This document shows, one piece after another, positions 1-8,249 of a stretch of DNA of 64,000 bases. The position numbers were made by a program, and so were the translations under genes. Within the stretch, counting starts at the first letter, position 1. The number at the start of each line of letters is the position of its first letter. The stretch is from contig NZ_JAFIDC010000001.1 in assembly GCF_017052655.1 (NCBI RefSeq), positions 1,116,001 to 1,180,000 of the forward strand, in the 5' to 3' direction. Source of the stretch: Acholeplasma equirhinis (lineage in GTDB: Bacteria > Bacillota_I > Bacilli_A > Acholeplasmatales > Acholeplasmataceae). The notes beneath the pieces were generated by a model. That model was not told where the DNA came from. It searched no databases and saw only the letters and a list, made by a program, of their open reading frames with translations.

Positions 1-300
1 CCATGAAATTTTTCTTAATTCTGGGAATGCTGGTAAGAAGAATGGATAGATGACAAGTGATAAACCAAGGATCGCAATGACAAGTACTGTCCATGCGAAG
101 ATCATATCATTAGGTGAACCACCTAATACTGGGAAATCTTCTGGAATATGGAACCCTTGTACACGTCCAATGATCATAACTGCTAATGCAGCAGTGATTG
201 TTGCTAACACACCTAAGATTAAAGATTCACCTTTATACTCAGTTGTTAGAATTTCTAATAACTTATTTGATGGTTGAGCTTCTTTTTGTTTAATAGCCAT
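1..300 (-). CDS. secE: SecE preprotein translocase subunit (3' end outside window)
   Basis: Membrane subunit that clamps SecY in the Sec channel. One hundred codons are visible from ATG at 300 and the frame is still open at the window edge. Two hydrophobic segments (about residues 26-47 and 66-92) precede ELRKISW at 94-100, which is the start of the conserved SecE core. It is therefore the longer three-helix form, with the core helix beyond the window. It follows rpmG by 13 bases, the usual rpmG-secE-nusG order. Confidence 0.85.
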   Translation of the reverse strand, partial: MAIKQKEAQPSNKLLEILTTEYKGESLILGVLATITAALAVMIIGRVQGFHIPEDFPVLGGSPNDMIFAWTVLVIAILGLSLVIYPFFLPAFPELRKISW

Positions 301-313
301 AGTCTATATACTC

Positions 314-463
314 CTATTTACTTTCTTTATGTAGTGTATGTTTATTACATTTTGGACAGTGACGATTGAATTGCAATCTGTCTTTTGTTGTCGCTTTATT
401 TTTGGTAGTTGTGTAGTTTCTTGATAAACATTCGCTACAAACTAAAATTATTTTTTCTCTCAT
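314..463 (-). CDS. rpmG: 50S ribosomal protein L33
   Basis: Large-subunit protein of 49 residues. ATG at 463 is chosen because AAAGGGTGG lies just upstream; a longer in-frame extension to 523 has no such site and does not look like L33. It carries two CxxC pairs (CSEC at 9-12, CPKC at 36-39), so this is the zinc-binding form. It sits between the sigma-factor gene and secE, the conserved Firmicute position. Confidence 0.93.
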   Translation of the reverse strand: MREKIILVCSECLSRNYTTTKNKATTKDRLQFNRHCPKCNKHTLHKESK

Positions 464-503
464 TAAAAAACCACCCTTTGTAGTGGTCTTGTGATGTACT
501 CTT

Positions 504-533
504 ATTGTACAACACTTATCCACTTTAAGTCAA
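504..533 (-). promoter_or_regulatory. Probable promoter of rpmG-secE
   Basis: On the minus strand, TTGACT (533-528) and TACAAT (509-504) are separated by 18 bases, about 40 bases before the rpmG start. A second -10-like TATAAT lies near 542-547, next to the palindrome at 550-563. Confidence 0.55.
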
Positions 534-602
534 TGCTAAATCATTATATCATACTTAAGTATGTAATTTAAGAGTAAATTAAAATTTCTTTGATTACACA
601 CA

Positions 603-1118
603 TTATTTTAGAATATTTTCGTTTTGTTCTTTCACTTTTATCTTAATTCTGTGTATTGCATTCCTTACAGACTTAAGATCTTTAGCTAAGTTTTCTGCAA
701 TTGTTTCATCTGTTAAATGTTCTATATATTTAAGTTTATAAACCTCTTTTTCAAACGCACCAAACTCAATATCTTCTGCTAAATTATCAAACTCAGGCAT
801 ATAGGTATCTTCAATTAATTCTACTTGATCGATTAAGACATATTTAGGTGTTTTATCTTTTAAGATAATAAATCTTCTAAATAGAATCATTTCATAGAAC
901 TTAGTGAAGGTTTTTCCAACCTCAGGTTTAAAGACTTCGATCGCGTGTAATAGGAGTAAAATTGCTTCTTGATAAAAATCTTCTTGATCTTGTGTTTTAA
1001 CATAAAATTTATAGATATTTTTATAAATAAGGGGGCGGTATTTATCAATGATTTCTTGCAAAACCGAATCCTCCTTATTTTGTTTGTATAAGTAGATTAG
1101 TTCGTAATCATTGACCAT
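603..1118 (-). CDS. SigH-like RNA polymerase sigma factor
   Basis: Small sigma-70-family protein of 171 residues, directing RNA polymerase to alternative promoters. The first 110 residues resemble sigma region 2 (YRPLIYKNIYKFY, then DQEDFYQEA). The last 60 resemble region 4, a helix-turn-helix (LTDETIAENL, then KSVRNAIHRIKIKV). It lies between rlmB and rpmG, exactly where sigH sits in Bacillus, which supports the assignment although the sequence is diverged and shorter than SigH. Its target genes cannot be read from the window. Confidence 0.75.
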   Translation of the reverse strand: MVNDYELIYLYKQNKEDSVLQEIIDKYRPLIYKNIYKFYVKTQDQEDFYQEAILLLLHAIEVFKPEVGKTFTKFYEMILFRRFIILKDKTPKYVLIDQVELIEDTYMPEFDNLAEDIEFGAFEKEVYKLKYIEHLTDETIAENLAKDLKSVRNAIHRIKIKVKEQNENILK

Positions 1119-1145
1119 GATAGCCGCCCCGCTTTATTTATTTTT

Positions 1146-1841
1146 TTAATTTATAAGTTCATATAACATCAGTGCACATGCAACTGATACGTTAAGTGAG
1201 TTTACTTTACCCTTCATAGGAATAGATACTAAAAGGTCACAACCTTTTTTAACGAGTGTACGAAGACCTTCACCTTCGTTGCCCATCACAATAACTAGTG
1301 GTACATCCTTTGGCATATTTTTATACGACTCTGTTGCCTCACCTGCAGTACCTACAATGGTAAAACCTTCTTCTTTAAGTTCTAACATTGCTTGATATAA
1401 ATTACCTACTAAGATCATCTTCACATGTTCAATTGCACCAGATGATGTTTTAGCAACAATACCTGTTAAAGGTACTTGGTGTTTTTTAGATACAATGACA
1501 CCATCAATCGCTGTTGCTTCAACAGAACGCAAGATTGCACCAAGGTTTTGTGGGTCTTGAATTTCATCAAGCATCAAGAACACTTGGCGTTTTGATCTGT
1601 CTAATACTTCATTTAAGTCAACATATTGGTAAGCTTTTGCATCCGCAACAACGCCATTATGTACACCATTTTGAGTTAAGTTATTGAGTTCGCCTTTATT
1701 GACTTTCTTATATGAAATATTGTTGTTTGTTAAAAATTCTAAGAATTTGATATCTTGGAATTTTTCATCCACATACATTGTATATATGGGCCTTTTATTT
1801 AAGACTGCTTCTCTTATGACGTTTTTTCCATAAATTATCAT
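1146..1841 (-). CDS. rlmB: 23S rRNA (guanosine-2'-O-)-methyltransferase RlmB, TrmH/SpoU family
   Basis: SAM-dependent ribose methylation of 23S rRNA in the peptidyl-transferase region (G2251 in E. coli numbering). The 231-residue protein has the N-terminal substrate-binding domain and the SPOUT knot motifs: LDEIQDPQNLGAILRS near 92, VIVMGNEGEGL near 183, and SIPMKGKVNSLNVSVA near 206. AAGAAAGG precedes the ATG. It keeps the cysS-mrnC-rlmB order of Bacillus, with a P-type ATPase gene inserted before it. Confidence 0.93.
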   Translation of the reverse strand: MIIYGKNVIREAVLNKRPIYTMYVDEKFQDIKFLEFLTNNNISYKKVNKGELNNLTQNGVHNGVVADAKAYQYVDLNEVLDRSKRQVFLMLDEIQDPQNLGAILRSVEATAIDGVIVSKKHQVPLTGIVAKTSSGAIEHVKMILVGNLYQAMLELKEEGFTIVGTAGEATESYKNMPKDVPLVIVMGNEGEGLRTLVKKGCDLLVSIPMKGKVNSLNVSVACALMLYELIN

Positions 1842-1862
1842 TTTTATAAAGCCTTTCTTGAT

Positions 1863-1887
1863 AAAAGCGCGTCTATATCGCGCTTTT
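1863..1887 (-). terminator. Intrinsic terminator after the P-type ATPase gene
   Basis: Perfect 9-bp stem AAAAGCGCG / CGCGCTTTT with a 7-base loop; the stem ends in T residues on the minus strand. It lies between the ATPase stop (1892) and the rlmB start (1841). rlmB would need read-through or a promoter overlapping the hairpin. Confidence 0.75.
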
Positions 1888-1891
1888 AATT

Positions 1892-4546
1892 TTATTTCAT
1901 ATCAGAGATGACGTTAACTGTCTTTCTTGCAACTGCTTTTAACCACTTGAGTAAATTCGTTAAGATAAACATCATTGGATAAGATGAATAGATTAGGACA
2001 ATAAGTAGCAGAATTTGAGGTAACTCAAACGGTGTTGATCTTGTCACATTCTGAATTTGTAAGATTGGTGTGTATTCTAGTAACTCTGGTAATAGGAAGA
2101 TTGCAAAAATTGCAATCGTTAAGGTACCAAAGAACATGACAGCACGCTTCGTATTCATCGGCCTTGAAACCGTGAATAACACCATGAATGCAACTGCTGT
2201 TGCTGAAATACCAATTAAGGAAGCAATACCTTGTTCACCTTCAACTGTATGTAAGAATAGTCCAAGGTCACCAGCGAGCGCATAAATAATTAATGCGTTA
2301 AATAAAACAACTAATGCACCAGGTAAGGAATCTTTAATAATCTTACTTAAGAATTTACCTGTAATACGTTTATTATTGTATTCGAGTGCAAGTACAAACG
2401 ATGGAATTGCAATAACTAAGAACTCCATAATGAGTAAATGTGAAGGTTTGAGAGGATAAATGGCATCAAAGCCCATTAATCCACGGATAATGATTGTAAT
2501 TGATAAAAGAATTGTAAATATTGTTTTGGTTAAATAAAGTTTAGAAACTTTAGCAATGTTGTTGATGACACGTCTACCTTCAGAAACGACTTTAGGCATA
2601 GATGCAAAGTTAGAATCCATTAAGACAAGGTGTGATACATTACGTGCGGCTTCACTACCTGATGCCATCGCAACAGATGTATCTGCTTCCTTTAACGCTA
2701 AGATATCATTAACACCATCACCAGTCATCGCAACCACGTGACCATTATTTTTCATTGATTCGATTAATAATCTCTTTTGATGTGGAGATACACGACCAAA
2801 GACTGTATATTTATTGGCAACTCTAACAACTTCTTTATCTGACATACCATCTAAAGAAATGTATTGATCTGCATTATTAATACCAGCTCTTTGAGAAATT
2901 CTTGAAACTGTTAATGGGTTATCCCCTGAAATAACAACAACATTGACACCATTGTCTTTGAAATATTGAATAGTATCCGGTGCATCGGCACGGATTGTAT
3001 CTTCAATCATAATTAAAGCAACCGGTGTAATCTTACCTTGAAGTTCTTTACCTTGAATTGGTTGATCACTATGTGCAATCACTAAGACACGGTAACCTTC
3101 TTGAGCTTGTTTTTCAACTTCTCTTGAAATTAAGTGATATGAATCTCTTAATACAAACTCAGGTGCACCAAGTGCAAACGTACCAAATTTATCAAACTCA
3201 ACGGCTGAAAATTTACGTGCACTTGAAAATGGAATTAAAGCTTTATGACGAATACGTTTTTGCAATCCAAATCTTTCACTTAAAGCTTCGCTTGTTAAAT
3301 TGGTATCATTTTGAGCATTTAACATTGCTGAAACTAATTGTTTTAATGGAAGTCCTGGAACTTGTTCATATTCAATCACAGATTTAACTGTCATGGTACC
3401 ATCTGTGATGGTTCCTGTTTTATCTAAACATAGTGTATCAATACGGGCTAACATTTCAATACAATAAAGTTCTTGAACCAATGTATTGTTTTGACCTAAA
3501 CGGACAACACCAACAGCTAATGCAACTGATGTTAATAAGAAGAGTCCGGATGGAATCATACCTAACATCGCACCAGCAGATTTAACAATATTAGGACCGA
3601 TGAATGCAATATCATCCCATTCACCAGGTGCTAACCAGTAAAGTGTTACCCCAATTGGAATAATGATGATCCCAACAGTTGTAATGATATATTTAAGTGA
3701 CTTAAAGATATCTGATTTAGGTTTTTTATATTTTTTCGCTTGATTTGTTAATTTTTCAATGTAAATATCATTACCAATGGCTGTTGCTTGTGCATAACAG
3801 CTACCAGAAATAACGTATGAACCAGAATACAGTGTATCGCCTGCTTTTTTAATGATTGGATCAGATTCACCTGTAAGTAAAGATTCATTCACTTCAACTG
3901 AACCTTCTCTCACAACCGCATCGACAATAATTTGTTTTCCAGATGTTAATTTTAAGATTTCATCAATAACAACATCTTCAATTGAAATTTCTTGTTCAAG
4001 CGCATCACGTACAACAAGTGCAGTTGGTGCAGATAAAAGAGATAGTTTATCAATCATCTTTTTCGCATTGACTTCTTGTAAGATACCAATCACGGTATTA
4101 ATTGCAGCAATAACTAAAGATGTTGTTTGTGCAATACTTGCACCTGACCAAACAAGGAGTACAACAATTGCTAAGATTAACATATTGAAGAATGTAAAGA
4201 CGTTACTAAAAATAATTGAACCAATTGTTTTTGTTGAACCTTTTGCAGATAAGTTAACAAGTCCTGCTAATTGTCTTTGCTCAACATCATCAGTTGTTAA
4301 ACCAACATGAACTTCAGGATTATAGCGCTCAATCACAATATCGTTCTTTGATTTAACTCGACTTGGTAATTTTGCTTCTTTAGGTTGATTCTTTGGTTGA
4401 ATCAAGCCTAAAGGATCCCCAGTCATCTGAAGTGGTTCTTCCACTTGAATGGTTTTAGGACCTTTATGTTTTTCTTTTTTAGTTGGTTCTGCTTGATTTG
4501 CCTCTTCTAGCAATGCAAGCAATTCATTTTGTGAATTCTTAGCCAT
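1892..4546 (-). CDS. P-type cation-transporting ATPase (CtpE-like, probably calcium)
   Basis: Membrane pump of about 884 residues driven by ATP through an aspartyl-phosphate intermediate. Visible motifs: TGES (about 225-228), the phosphorylation site DKTGT (about 375-379), and GDGVND in the hinge. The fourth helix carries GMIPSGLFLLTSVAL, followed by VRLGQNNTLVQEL. This pattern is closest to CtpE of mycobacteria, a calcium importer, so calcium is an inference. The first 70 residues are a charged, lysine-rich cytosolic extension. ATG at 4546 is preferred over GTG at 4555 because AGGGTGA is correctly spaced only for the ATG. It overlaps or abuts mrnC. Confidence 0.85.
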   Translation of the reverse strand: MAKNSQNELLALLEEANQAEPTKKEKHKGPKTIQVEEPLQMTGDPLGLIQPKNQPKEAKLPSRVKSKNDIVIERYNPEVHVGLTTDDVEQRQLAGLVNLSAKGSTKTIGSIIFSNVFTFFNMLILAIVVLLVWSGASIAQTTSLVIAAINTVIGILQEVNAKKMIDKLSLLSAPTALVVRDALEQEISIEDVVIDEILKLTSGKQIIVDAVVREGSVEVNESLLTGESDPIIKKAGDTLYSGSYVISGSCYAQATAIGNDIYIEKLTNQAKKYKKPKSDIFKSLKYIITTVGIIIIPIGVTLYWLAPGEWDDIAFIGPNIVKSAGAMLGMIPSGLFLLTSVALAVGVVRLGQNNTLVQELYCIEMLARIDTLCLDKTGTITDGTMTVKSVIEYEQVPGLPLKQLVSAMLNAQNDTNLTSEALSERFGLQKRIRHKALIPFSSARKFSAVEFDKFGTFALGAPEFVLRDSYHLISREVEKQAQEGYRVLVIAHSDQPIQGKELQGKITPVALIMIEDTIRADAPDTIQYFKDNGVNVVVISGDNPLTVSRISQRAGINNADQYISLDGMSDKEVVRVANKYTVFGRVSPHQKRLLIESMKNNGHVVAMTGDGVNDILALKEADTSVAMASGSEAARNVSHLVLMDSNFASMPKVVSEGRRVINNIAKVSKLYLTKTIFTILLSITIIIRGLMGFDAIYPLKPSHLLIMEFLVIAIPSFVLALEYNNKRITGKFLSKIIKDSLPGALVVLFNALIIYALAGDLGLFLHTVEGEQGIASLIGISATAVAFMVLFTVSRPMNTKRAVMFFGTLTIAIFAIFLLPELLEYTPILQIQNVTRSTPFELPQILLLIVLIYSSYPMMFILTNLLKWLKAVARKTVNVISDMK

Positions 4547-4551
4547 ATTTT

Positions 4552-4917
4552 TCACCCTAGTTTAATTAAACTAACACCAATTTTAATTAATTCTTCTAAT
4601 CTTTGTTCATCTTTCATTGAGAGATATCCAACTAAACTTTCAAATCCAGTTGCTTGTTGATATGTCACAATACTTAAATTCTTTCTAGAAAAATGAGCAG
4701 CATTTCTACCTTTTTTATAAGCTTCTTGCTCTTCTAAGGTTAAAAGGTTGTTTTCTAGAAAATGAGACATCATGAACTCTTGTGCTTTACTGGATGTTAA
4801 TTTGACTTTGAGTTTATGAAGTTGATCTACTTTGGTATAACCTAATGAAAGTAAATACTTTCTAACCCAAAGTTCATAATATGCATCACCTAAGAAGGCG
4901 AGTGATAATCCGTTCAA
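4552..4917 (-). CDS. mrnC: Mini-ribonuclease III (MrnC)
   Basis: Double-strand-specific ribonuclease that matures 23S rRNA ends in Firmicutes. It is an RNase III catalytic domain without a dsRNA-binding domain, 121 residues. LAFLGDAYYELWVR near the N terminus is the catalytic signature; RNAAHFSRKN follows near 71. TTG at 4917 is the likely start, with GGATGG correctly spaced inside the end of cysS. The gene sits directly after cysS as in Bacillus. Confidence 0.9.
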   Translation of the reverse strand: MNGLSLAFLGDAYYELWVRKYLLSLGYTKVDQLHKLKVKLTSSKAQEFMMSHFLENNLLTLEEQEAYKKGRNAAHFSRKNLSIVTYQQATGFESLVGYLSMKDEQRLEELIKIGVSLIKLG

Positions 4918-4918
4918 A

Positions 4919-6232
4919 TTAAATCCATCCCTTTTGACTTAAAATGTTTCTTAATTCATCTGCTTTTGCAAAATCTTTATTGTTTCTAGCATTTAACCAG
5001 TCTTCATAAGTTTTTAAGTCTTTTTGTTCTGGTTCATTGATTTTAGGTTCTACACCTAAAACATTTAAGATACCTTTAAGTTTAATAAATAATTCGATAT
5101 CTTCTTCCTTATTTAAATCCTTAACGGTTGCATCAATTAAGGAAATCACATTTGGTGTATCAAAATCATTATCCATTAAAGTAATAAGGTCATTTAGACG
5201 TTTTTGATAATCCTCTATGTTAAATTTAGTATTCATTCCCATCGATCTAAATTTAAAGTTCCACTTATTAAGTGTATTTGATATTTTATCATAGGTTTTT
5301 TGGTATTGTTCCATTAACTCAGTTGTAAATGCAATCGGTGCTCTATAATGATGTGCTAGTAACATTAAGCGATAAGCACCACCATCATAATTTTCTAATA
5401 AATCTTTAAGTTTAATGTCGTTTCCTAAAGATTTACTCATCTTTTCTTTACCAAAGTCAAGACGTCCAACATGCATCCAATATGTTGCAAGATGATGATG
5501 ATCATGTGCCATAGACTGCGCAATTTCATTTTCATGGTGTGGGAACTTTAAATCAAAGCCACCCCCATGAATATCTAAGTTATCACCAAAGAGTTTATTG
5601 TTCATGACAACACACTCAGTATGCCAACCCGGACGACCCATACCCCATGGTGAATCATATTTGATCCCTTCATCTGTTATTTTCCATAATGTAAAGTCAA
5701 CTGAATCGTGTTTATCAGATTCATTTTCAATACGCACATTACTGATTAAATCTTCAATCTTACGATTTGATAACACACCATAATCTTTTAGCTTTGAAAC
5801 ATCAAAATAAACTCCGCTTGGAACTTGATATGCAAAACCATTTTCGATTAAATCACTAATAAACTCAATCATCTCAGGAATATAATCTGTTGCATATGGT
5901 GTTTCATCAAAAGGTTTGGCACCAACTCTTTTAATCACTTCAAAAAATTGGTCTGCATATTTTTGTGCAATTTCTTTTTCAGAAACTTTTAAATCTTTCG
6001 CTTTGTTGATAATTTTATCGTCAATATCCGTAATGTTTGATGCATAAGTTACAGAATAATTTCTAAACTCTAGGTATCTTTTAACCACATCAAAAAAGAC
6101 AACAGGACGACCATTTCCGATATGGATATTGTCATAAACTGTTGGTCCACAGACATACATATTCACATGATTTTTAGTTTTGGGTTCAAAGACTTCTATT
6201 TTGTTTGTAAGTGAATTGTATATTTTTAACAT
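4919..6232 (-). CDS. cysS: Cysteinyl-tRNA synthetase
   Basis: Charges tRNA-Cys in the cytosol. Class I enzyme of 437 residues, slightly shorter than the usual 460. Visible: zinc/substrate motif YVCGPTVYDN (27-36), HIGN signature in NIHIGNGRP, the zinc ligands in GWHTECV and HHENEIAQ, and KMSKSLGN for ATP binding. AAGAAAGG is spaced correctly before ATG 6232. It is followed without a gap by mrnC. Confidence 0.97.
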   Translation of the reverse strand: MLKIYNSLTNKIEVFEPKTKNHVNMYVCGPTVYDNIHIGNGRPVVFFDVVKRYLEFRNYSVTYASNITDIDDKIINKAKDLKVSEKEIAQKYADQFFEVIKRVGAKPFDETPYATDYIPEMIEFISDLIENGFAYQVPSGVYFDVSKLKDYGVLSNRKIEDLISNVRIENESDKHDSVDFTLWKITDEGIKYDSPWGMGRPGWHTECVVMNNKLFGDNLDIHGGGFDLKFPHHENEIAQSMAHDHHHLATYWMHVGRLDFGKEKMSKSLGNDIKLKDLLENYDGGAYRLMLLAHHYRAPIAFTTELMEQYQKTYDKISNTLNKWNFKFRSMGMNTKFNIEDYQKRLNDLITLMDNDFDTPNVISLIDATVKDLNKEEDIELFIKLKGILNVLGVEPKINEPEQKDLKTYEDWLNARNNKDFAKADELRNILSQKGWI

Positions 6233-6279
6233 GTTAAAAAACCTTTCTTTTATTCATTATACCTTAAAAGAGGCCGTTT

Positions 6280-8163
6280 TCAAACGCTTTGAACCATCTT
6301 TCTTAATGAGTTAAGAATCTCAACCATCGCCCAAGTATCTTGCTTACAATAAGTAACTAAAGCATCATACTTTTGTTTAAATTCCTTTGGTGTCATTCTC
6401 GGGAATTTAGCATATGTAACAAGTGCCTGTGTACCATTACCAATTTCTAAATTTTTATAGCTTAGACTAGGTACAAAGATTGGTAATACTTTCTTAATAG
6501 AGTAACTTCCTTGAAGATCTTCATGGTAGTAATTAACCTCTTTCATTTCAGATAAACCCCATTTAGGATATATCTTATGGTAACTACCTGATAGAATATA
6601 CATAAGGTCAAATGTACGTGCAATCATACTGTCTAATTTGGCTTTGTACTGCGGAAAATAGGTTGCAAGTTCTTTCATGCGAGTTGTTTCAAATGAGTCA
6701 TTCCAAGCAATCACGGTACCAATATCTCCAATTAAATCAACCATTGCTTTACATAGTGCTTCTCTTTGATCTTTTGCATCTGTTGCAAGATAGTAATAAC
6801 TGTCCTTATCCTTATCACAAACCCCTGGTGCATGCTCAATATGTAAGTTAAATTGGAATAAAGATTGTGTATATGGTTTTTCACCTTTAAAGCGCGGTAA
6901 TGGGCATGGGAAGGATTCAAAATCTAAGTGGTATAAAGGATATTGCATTTTAGAAATAATTTCAGCAATTCTTTTTTTATTCATATGTGGTTCTTGTGTA
7001 CTTACCACATTATACTGAATTTGATTAATTGGTCTTTGTAGCCAATTGTATGGGACGTCTAAGACTTTCTTCATCCCCATATTAATTAAATCTTCAGTTG
7101 AATGTTTTTCACCTTGTTCATCTTTAAAACCTAAATGATTAAACTTATATGTGAAGACACTATTCTTTTTAGGTACGTGCGCGTAACAAATATCATGGAA
7201 CATACATTTATGTTTACCCTTACGTGGACATAATGGACCTGGATTTTCAAGGTCATATGTCATATGATCTAATCTGTCAATGACAGTATCAACATCCATT
7301 TGGAAAGATGCTAAAAACTTTTCAGTAAGGTCAGTGACATCAATCAGTCGCATGATAAATTGATTTTCACCTAAATCTTTCATGAAATCCGGTTCATTAT
7401 CTTTATATACACCATCAAAGATATATTCACTATTTAAGACAGATAAGAAATATCTAACAGGTTTATCTAGTTTTGCACCGTGTTCTATGACATATCTTTG
7501 ATATGTTAAGTCATAAATATAACTTCCTGCATCATGGAGTCTATTTAACATTTTCTCAATTTGTTTATAGTATGTACCATCAACAGGTAATCCAAGTGCT
7601 TCTCTTGTCATTAGGATACCTGATGGTGATTCTTCAAAGATAGGTAGTTTTTCACCATCTTCAGACTTATATGTTAATTTATAAAATTTATTCGTAGTGG
7701 TTGCTTTTGATTCAATGATATGGATATTTTTATCTGTTTCTTGATAACCATCTAAGAATGAATAGAATTTATAATCACCAATTTCAGCTTCGACCATCTT
7801 TTGTTTCTTTGTATCAAAATCATGGATAACTGGTGCATTAAAAAGATGTTCTGCTAAAACTGCAGAATATGTTTCTATTTTCTTATAATAAGGCATCATC
7901 ACTTCAAGCTGTTCATCTGTTACATTGATCTTATCAATTTCAGTTATATCGCCATCTTCATCTTCTGCTTCTTCATACATTGATTGAAGTAGCATCTTGA
8001 TGTTATTCATGTTTTCTTCTTCCATTAAATCGGATAAATCTTCTTTGAATGCGACAGTTGCTTGTTGTTTCTTTTTATAAATTTCAAAAAGCGGAAAAAA
8101 TCTAGGACAGTTAATCCCATTGATAAATCTAGTTTTTGAAATCTTATTGATGAGTTTTGACAT
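6280..8163 (-). CDS. DUF2779 protein: Cas4-like Fe-S nuclease domain plus DEDD exonuclease-like domain
   Basis: A 627-residue protein of unknown role, probably acting on DNA. The first half resembles a PD-(D/E)XK nuclease of the Cas4/AddB type: D138 and ESK (151-153), with four cysteines placed for an iron-sulfur cluster (C19, then C312, C320, C326). The second half looks like a DEDD 3'-5' exonuclease: LDFES (413-417), AWNDSFE near 486, D519 and YCKQD (605-609). The C-terminal part corresponds to the DUF2779 family, common in mollicutes. It stands alone between a terminator and cysS; AGGTAGGTGG precedes the ATG. Confidence 0.7.
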   Translation of the reverse strand: MSKLINKISKTRFINGINCPRFFPLFEIYKKKQQATVAFKEDLSDLMEEENMNNIKMLLQSMYEEAEDEDGDITEIDKINVTDEQLEVMMPYYKKIETYSAVLAEHLFNAPVIHDFDTKKQKMVEAEIGDYKFYSFLDGYQETDKNIHIIESKATTTNKFYKLTYKSEDGEKLPIFEESPSGILMTREALGLPVDGTYYKQIEKMLNRLHDAGSYIYDLTYQRYVIEHGAKLDKPVRYFLSVLNSEYIFDGVYKDNEPDFMKDLGENQFIMRLIDVTDLTEKFLASFQMDVDTVIDRLDHMTYDLENPGPLCPRKGKHKCMFHDICYAHVPKKNSVFTYKFNHLGFKDEQGEKHSTEDLINMGMKKVLDVPYNWLQRPINQIQYNVVSTQEPHMNKKRIAEIISKMQYPLYHLDFESFPCPLPRFKGEKPYTQSLFQFNLHIEHAPGVCDKDKDSYYYLATDAKDQREALCKAMVDLIGDIGTVIAWNDSFETTRMKELATYFPQYKAKLDSMIARTFDLMYILSGSYHKIYPKWGLSEMKEVNYYHEDLQGSYSIKKVLPIFVPSLSYKNLEIGNGTQALVTYAKFPRMTPKEFKQKYDALVTYCKQDTWAMVEILNSLRKMVQSV

Positions 8164-8216
8164 AGTCCACCTACCTAATTTAATTATAAATTAGTTTTGG
8201 ATAAAAATTAAGAAAA

Positions 8217-8243
8217 AGGTCACATCCATTTTGGATATGACCT
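8217..8243 (-). terminator. Intrinsic terminator after the lipoprotein gene
   Basis: Stem of 11 bp (AGGTCATATCC / GGATGTGACCT, one G-T pair) with a 5-base loop and a run of T on the minus strand. It separates the lipoprotein gene from the DUF2779 gene. Confidence 0.85.
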
Positions 8244-8249
8244 ATTTTT

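Noticed and set aside
3852-4310. Plus-strand open frame of 152 codons
   Set aside because: Lies fully inside the P-type ATPase gene, lacks an SD and resembles no family; a shadow of the real frame.
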